Source of the DNA: Kangiella sp.
GTDB taxonomy: Bacteria; Pseudomonadota; Gammaproteobacteria; Enterobacterales; Kangiellaceae
NCBI GenBank assembly: GCA_002733465.1
Contig: NVVT01000012.1
Coordinates: 92,874 to 110,341 of the forward strand
DNA: 17,468 bases
Direction: 5' to 3'
The notes under the pieces were generated by a model. The model saw only the letters and a list, made by a program, of their open reading frames with translations. It did no database searches and was not told the DNA's origin. The translations under genes and the position numbers were made by a program. Every line of letters starts with the position of its first letter. Within the stretch, counting starts at the first letter, position 1. Below, one piece after another: positions 14,283 through 17,468 of the stretch.

Positions 14283-14307
14283 TTAAATATTTTAGATCAA
14301 GTAAATT
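14279..14307 (+). promoter_or_regulatory. Possible sigma-70 promoter of fadI
   Basis: TTGATT (14279-14284) and TAAATT (14302-14307) are separated by 17 nt; each matches its consensus hexamer at four of six positions. The -35 overlaps the right arm of the PsrA-like dyad, as expected for a repressed promoter. A second candidate, TTGTCG (14306-14311) with TAATAT (14329-14334), also 17 nt apart, is equally good by sequence, so the exact promoter is unsure. Confidence 0.35.
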
Positions 14308-14375
14308 GTCGCTTAATCTATTGAATTCTAATATTCGACTATACTTGTTAAGGTGCATTAAAGGCACTAATTTGA

Positions 14376-15857
14376 ATGAAAACCGTGAGAAAAGACATGA
14401 CTGAAAAGCAAAAAATCACTGAGAATAAAAGTACGAGCGAAAGCAAAATCACGAAATCAAAATCAAAAAAACCGGTCGTATCTAAACCTATCGAAAAAAA
14501 GCCAGCCGTTAAAAAGTCAGCTGTTAAAAAAGCAGTTCCCCAAAAGGCACCCGTTAAAAAAAGAATTATTAAAAGCAAAGAAGACCGAATTGCGGTTGTA
14601 GCAGGTTTAAGAACTCCTTTTGCACGTCAAATGACTCATTTCAAAGACATGAATGCAATTGCCATGGGGCAAATGGTTGTTTCAGAAATGCTAAATCGAT
14701 CTAATATTGATTTATCCTTGATTGACCAAGTTGTGTTTGGGCAAGTTTTGATTCACCCAGAAGCGCCTAATATTGCTCGTGAAATTGTACTCGGTACAGG
14801 AATGGATATTTCAACCGATGGTTACAGTGTTTCAAGAGCCTGTGCTACCAGTTTTCAGTCAGCAGTTAGTTTAGCTGAAGCAATCAAAGCTGGCAGTGCA
14901 GAAATTGGCGTTGCAGGAGGGGCAGACTCTTCTTCCGTGGTGCCGATTGGAGTCACTAAAAAATTAGCAAGGTTGTTATTAGCACTATCTAAAGCAAAAA
15001 CCTTCGGACAAAAGATGAAGCTAATTAGTCAAATAAGACCCAGCGACTTAGCTCCGGTTCCACCTTCTGTAGCGGAATATTCTACCGGCGTTACCATGGG
15101 GCAAAATGCAGAGCAAATGGCTCGCGACCACGGTATTACGAGAGAAGAACAAGATGCATTAGCGCACCGTTCACATACCTTGGCGGCTAAAGCATGGGCG
15201 GAAGGTAAATTGACTGATGAAGTGATGATTGCCTATGTGGAACCATTCACTAATGCGCTATCACAAGATAATAATGTTCGCGCTGACTCAACGCTAGAGA
15301 GTTATGCTAAATTAAGACCTGTTTTTGATAGAAAAAATGGCACGTTAACTGCCGCAAACAGTACGGGTTTAACGGATGGCGCTTCAGCGATTTTAATGAT
15401 GAAAGAATCCCGCGCAAAAGAGTTAGGCTACGAACCTTTAGGTTATATTAAGAGCTATGCTTTTGCCGCCACTCAAGTTGAAAAAGACATGTTAATGGGG
15501 CCATCTTATGCAACCCCAATTGCGCTAGATAGAGCGGGAATGAAATTAAAAGATCTAACCTTAATTGATATGCATGAAGCCTTTGCAGCCCAAACGCTGT
15601 GTAATGTTAATGCCTTTGCCAGCAAACAGTTTGCTAAAGAAAAATTAGGAAGAAGCCAAGCCATTGGTGAAATTGACATGGATAAATTTAATGTTTTAGG
15701 TGGGTCGTTGGCTTATGGTCATCCCTTTGCAGCAACTGGTACTAGAATGATCACGCAAACATTACGAGAATTAAAAAGGAGAGGTGGCGGGGTCGGGCTA
15801 ACTACCGCATGTGCTGCAGGTGGACTGGGTGCTTCAATGATTTTAGAATCAGAATAA
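14376..15857 (+). CDS. fadI: 3-ketoacyl-CoA thiolase FadI with Lys-rich N-terminal extension
   Basis: Thiolase (493 aa) catalysing the last beta-oxidation step, cleavage of 3-ketoacyl-CoA to acetyl-CoA and a shortened acyl-CoA; beta subunit of the FadIJ complex. It matches FadI closely: RIAVVAGLRTPFARQ (71-85), VSRACATSFQ with nucleophile C156, GGADSSSVVPIGV, DMHEAFAAQT with the active-site His, NVLGG then YGHPFAATG with the second catalytic His, and a CAAGGLGAS C-terminus with the second Cys. E. coli FadI is 436 aa; the extra 57 residues or so are all N-terminal (1-68), rich in Lys, Ala, Pro and Ser with KKPAVKKSAVKKAV-like repeats. The ATG at 14376 has AAAGG (14360-14364) upstream; an ATG at 14397 would shorten the tail by only seven residues, so the extension stays either way. 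The partner fadJ follows after 91 nt. Confidence 0.93.
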   Translation: MKTVRKDMTEKQKITENKSTSESKITKSKSKKPVVSKPIEKKPAVKKSAVKKAVPQKAPVKKRIIKSKEDRIAVVAGLRTPFARQMTHFKDMNAIAMGQMVVSEMLNRSNIDLSLIDQVVFGQVLIHPEAPNIAREIVLGTGMDISTDGYSVSRACATSFQSAVSLAEAIKAGSAEIGVAGGADSSSVVPIGVTKKLARLLLALSKAKTFGQKMKLISQIRPSDLAPVPPSVAEYSTGVTMGQNAEQMARDHGITREEQDALAHRSHTLAAKAWAEGKLTDEVMIAYVEPFTNALSQDNNVRADSTLESYAKLRPVFDRKNGTLTAANSTGLTDGASAILMMKESRAKELGYEPLGYIKSYAFAATQVEKDMLMGPSYATPIALDRAGMKLKDLTLIDMHEAFAAQTLCNVNAFASKQFAKEKLGRSQAIGEIDMDKFNVLGGSLAYGHPFAATGTRMITQTLRELKRRGGGVGLTTACAAGGLGASMILESE

Positions 15858-15878
15858 GTCAGAGTAAGTCAGAATAAA
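15849..15878 (+). repeat. Three tandem 10-bp repeats across the fadI stop codon
   Basis: TCAGAATAAG, TCAGAGTAAG and TCAGAATAAA follow one another. The first contains the fadI stop (15855-15857). Because the period is 10, the TAA in each copy falls in a different frame. It looks like a small replication-slippage product. Confidence 0.7.
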
Positions 15879-15934
15879 ACGGAAAAAACAAGCATCGTTT
15901 TTCATCAATGTCGATATTGAGACCATGAAAAAAT

Positions 15935-15939
15935 TGGAG
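15935..15939 (+). promoter_or_regulatory. Ribosome binding site deciding the fadJ start
   Basis: TGGAG lies nine bases before the ATG at 15949. An in-frame ATG at 15925 lacks a comparable site and would add eight residues, so 15949 is preferred. Confidence 0.55.
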
Positions 15940-15948
15940 CATTTAAAA

Positions 15949-17468
15949 ATGACAAAGAATAATCAATCAGCATTTAGTTTACAGATTAGCGATAACGGTA
16001 TCGCATGGGTAACGCTTGATGTCAAAGGTGAATCCCAAAATACCTTACGAGCGGAATTTGCATCAGAGTTTGAAGCGATTTTTACAACAATTAATGCGGA
16101 TACATCAGTAAAGGCGATGGTGATAATTAGTGCAAAAGAAAAATGTTTTGTCGCTGGTGCAGATATCAATATGCTTCAAGATTTAAAAACGGAAGAAGAC
16201 GTTTTAGCGGTAGCCAATACCGGGCATGAACTTTTTGCAAAAATGGAACAACTCGACATGCCAATTGTAGCAGCGATTAATGGTTCTTGTTTTGGCGGTG
16301 GTCTGGAGCTCGCTATGGCATGTAGCTATCGAATATCAACGGATGATGCTAGTAGTCGTTTTGGATTGCCAGAAGTGCAATTAGGATTATTACCCGGCGG
16401 TGGCGGAACGCAAAGGTTGCCTCGTTTAGTTGGCATTGCGACGTCATTAGATTTAATGCTTACAGGTAAACAACTGATCGCTAAAAAAGCGAAATCGTTA
16501 GGTATTATTGATGAAGTGGTAGCAAAGGCTAATTTAAGAAAAGTAGCCGAAAAAATGGCATTAAAATTAGTCGGTAAAGACAAGCGAGTAACTAGTGAGC
16601 TAAAACTAAAAATTCAACCTAACTTGCTAATGTCTGTAGCGGGGTTACAAAAGTTAGCGCTAGAAACTACGCAAGCCGGTAGAAAAATTATATTTGATAA
16701 AGCATTAGAAACGGTTAATAGAAAAACCATGGGTAACTATCCATCTCCAGAAAAAATAATTAATGCCGTTCAAATTGGAATGAATCAAGGTTTTGACGCG
16801 GGACTCAAGGAAGAAGCTAAAGGATTCGCAGAACTAGTCATGTCACCGGTTGCAAAGCAATTAATGAATATCTTTTTTGCCAGTAACGAACTTAAAAAAG
16901 ATAGTGGCGTTGTTGGCGATGTTGAGTGTATGCCGATTAACCGCGTTGGTATTTTAGGTGGCGGATTGATGGGAGCTGGTATTGCTTACGTGACTGCGGA
17001 AAAAGCTAAATATAAAGTGAGAATTAAAGACCAAGATACCAAAGGGGTTAATCACGCTCTTAAATACTGTTGGGATTTATATAAAAAAAGAATCAAACGA
17101 AAACAGCTAACCGTAACGGAAGCTAATAAACGTTTTTCCCAAATTACCGGCACAACCGATTACCAAGGATTTAAACGTTGCGAAATTGTCATCGAAGCTG
17201 TTTTTGAAAGTCTAGAATTAAAGCAACAAATGATAAAAGATATCGAAGAAAACTGTGGTGACAATGTGATTTTCGCTTCGAATACTTCATCGATACCGAT
17301 CACAAAGATTGCTGAAGCTTCTAAACATCCAGAAAATGTGATTGGACTACATTATTTCTCTCCGGTTGATAAAATGCCTTTGTTAGAAATTATTATTACC
17401 GATAAAACCTCACCAGAAGTCATAGCGACTTGTGTAGAGTTTGGTAAAAAGCAAGGTAAAACCGTGAT
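15949..17468 (+). CDS. fadJ: Fatty acid oxidation complex alpha subunit FadJ, N-terminal 506 residues (3' end outside window)
   Basis: Bifunctional enoyl-CoA hydratase / 3-hydroxyacyl-CoA dehydrogenase, alpha subunit of the complex with FadI. The crotonase domain (about 1-190) shows the oxyanion segment VAGADINML (68-76), CFGGGLE with E120, and GLPEVQLGLLPGGGGTQRLP with E142, the two catalytic glutamates. The NAD-binding Rossmann motif RVGILGGGLMGAG starts at R332, and the dehydrogenase catalytic pair is visible as H468 and E480 in LHYFSPVDKMPLLEI. The sequence HYFSPVxKMP, plus the position after fadI, favours FadJ over the aerobic paralogue FadB, which normally precedes fadA. The open frame runs off the right edge; about 200 further residues are expected from E. 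coli FadJ (about 710 aa). No frameshift or missing active-site residue is seen. Probably co-transcribed with fadI. Confidence 0.92.
   Translation, partial: MTKNNQSAFSLQISDNGIAWVTLDVKGESQNTLRAEFASEFEAIFTTINADTSVKAMVIISAKEKCFVAGADINMLQDLKTEEDVLAVANTGHELFAKMEQLDMPIVAAINGSCFGGGLELAMACSYRISTDDASSRFGLPEVQLGLLPGGGGTQRLPRLVGIATSLDLMLTGKQLIAKKAKSLGIIDEVVAKANLRKVAEKMALKLVGKDKRVTSELKLKIQPNLLMSVAGLQKLALETTQAGRKIIFDKALETVNRKTMGNYPSPEKIINAVQIGMNQGFDAGLKEEAKGFAELVMSPVAKQLMNIFFASNELKKDSGVVGDVECMPINRVGILGGGLMGAGIAYVTAEKAKYKVRIKDQDTKGVNHALKYCWDLYKKRIKRKQLTVTEANKRFSQITGTTDYQGFKRCEIVIEAVFESLELKQQMIKDIEENCGDNVIFASNTSSIPITKIAEASKHPENVIGLHYFSPVDKMPLLEIIITDKTSPEVIATCVEFGKKQGKTV

Noticed and set aside
14120..14375. 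Small RNA or riboswitch in the 256-nt gap before fadI
   Set aside because: Beyond the G+C-rich repeat, the PsrA-like dyad and promoter-like hexamers, I see no structured or recognised RNA motif.
15878..15903. Possible terminator hairpin (AAAACG...CGTTTT) between fadI and fadJ
   Set aside because: The stem is short and A/T-rich with a large loop. FadI and FadJ are expected to be co-expressed as one complex.
15925..15948. Alternative fadJ start at ATG 15925
   Set aside because: In frame, but it lacks a good Shine-Dalgarno, whereas TGGAG sits well placed for ATG 15949.

Overview
The window comes from an AT-rich gammaproteobacterium (roughly 35-40% G+C by eye). The class is inferred from a Chp-type chemosensory cluster (PilK/ChpA/ChpB/ChpC architecture, best known from type IV pilus twitching control in Pseudomonas) and from a fadI-fadJ pair of the gammaproteobacterial kind. 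I cannot place it below class. The left end cuts a cheR/pilK-like gene and the right end cuts fadJ. All genes read on the + strand. I see no tRNA, rRNA, CRISPR array, transposase or prophage gene.

Region 1 (1-10320) is the 3' part of a chemosensory operon: the C-terminus of a CheR/PilK-type methyltransferase, a giant ChpA hybrid kinase (2166 aa), a ChpB-type methylesterase (951 aa) and a CheW-like ChpC (178 aa). ChpA holds a long array of phosphotransfer modules: six carry His, one appears to carry Thr and one Asp at the phosphosite. After the array come kinase, CheW and receiver domains. ChpB is the oddest gene. Its catalytic domain is normal, but it sits behind a degenerate receiver-like domain and about 650 residues of acidic, repeat-bearing linker.

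Region 2 (10327-12938) follows six bases after chpC and holds a coupled pair: a DUF2868-type membrane protein and a DUF3482-type GTPase, overlapping by 4 nt. The spacing suggests they are co-transcribed with the chemosensory genes. Any functional link is inference.

Region 3 (12998-14119) holds a small DUF5062-like protein and an alpha/beta hydrolase with a complete catalytic triad.

Region 4 (14120-14375) is intergenic. It carries a G+C-rich imperfect inverted repeat that resembles a REP-type element, then a 16-bp dyad matching the PsrA operator consensus, with a possible promoter overlapping it.

Region 5 (14376-17468) is fadI (thiolase, with an unusual Lys/Ala/Pro-rich N-terminal extension) followed by fadJ (bifunctional hydratase/dehydrogenase, truncated by the window). 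Together they would form the FadIJ fatty acid beta-oxidation complex, probably repressed by a PsrA-like acyl-responsive regulator.
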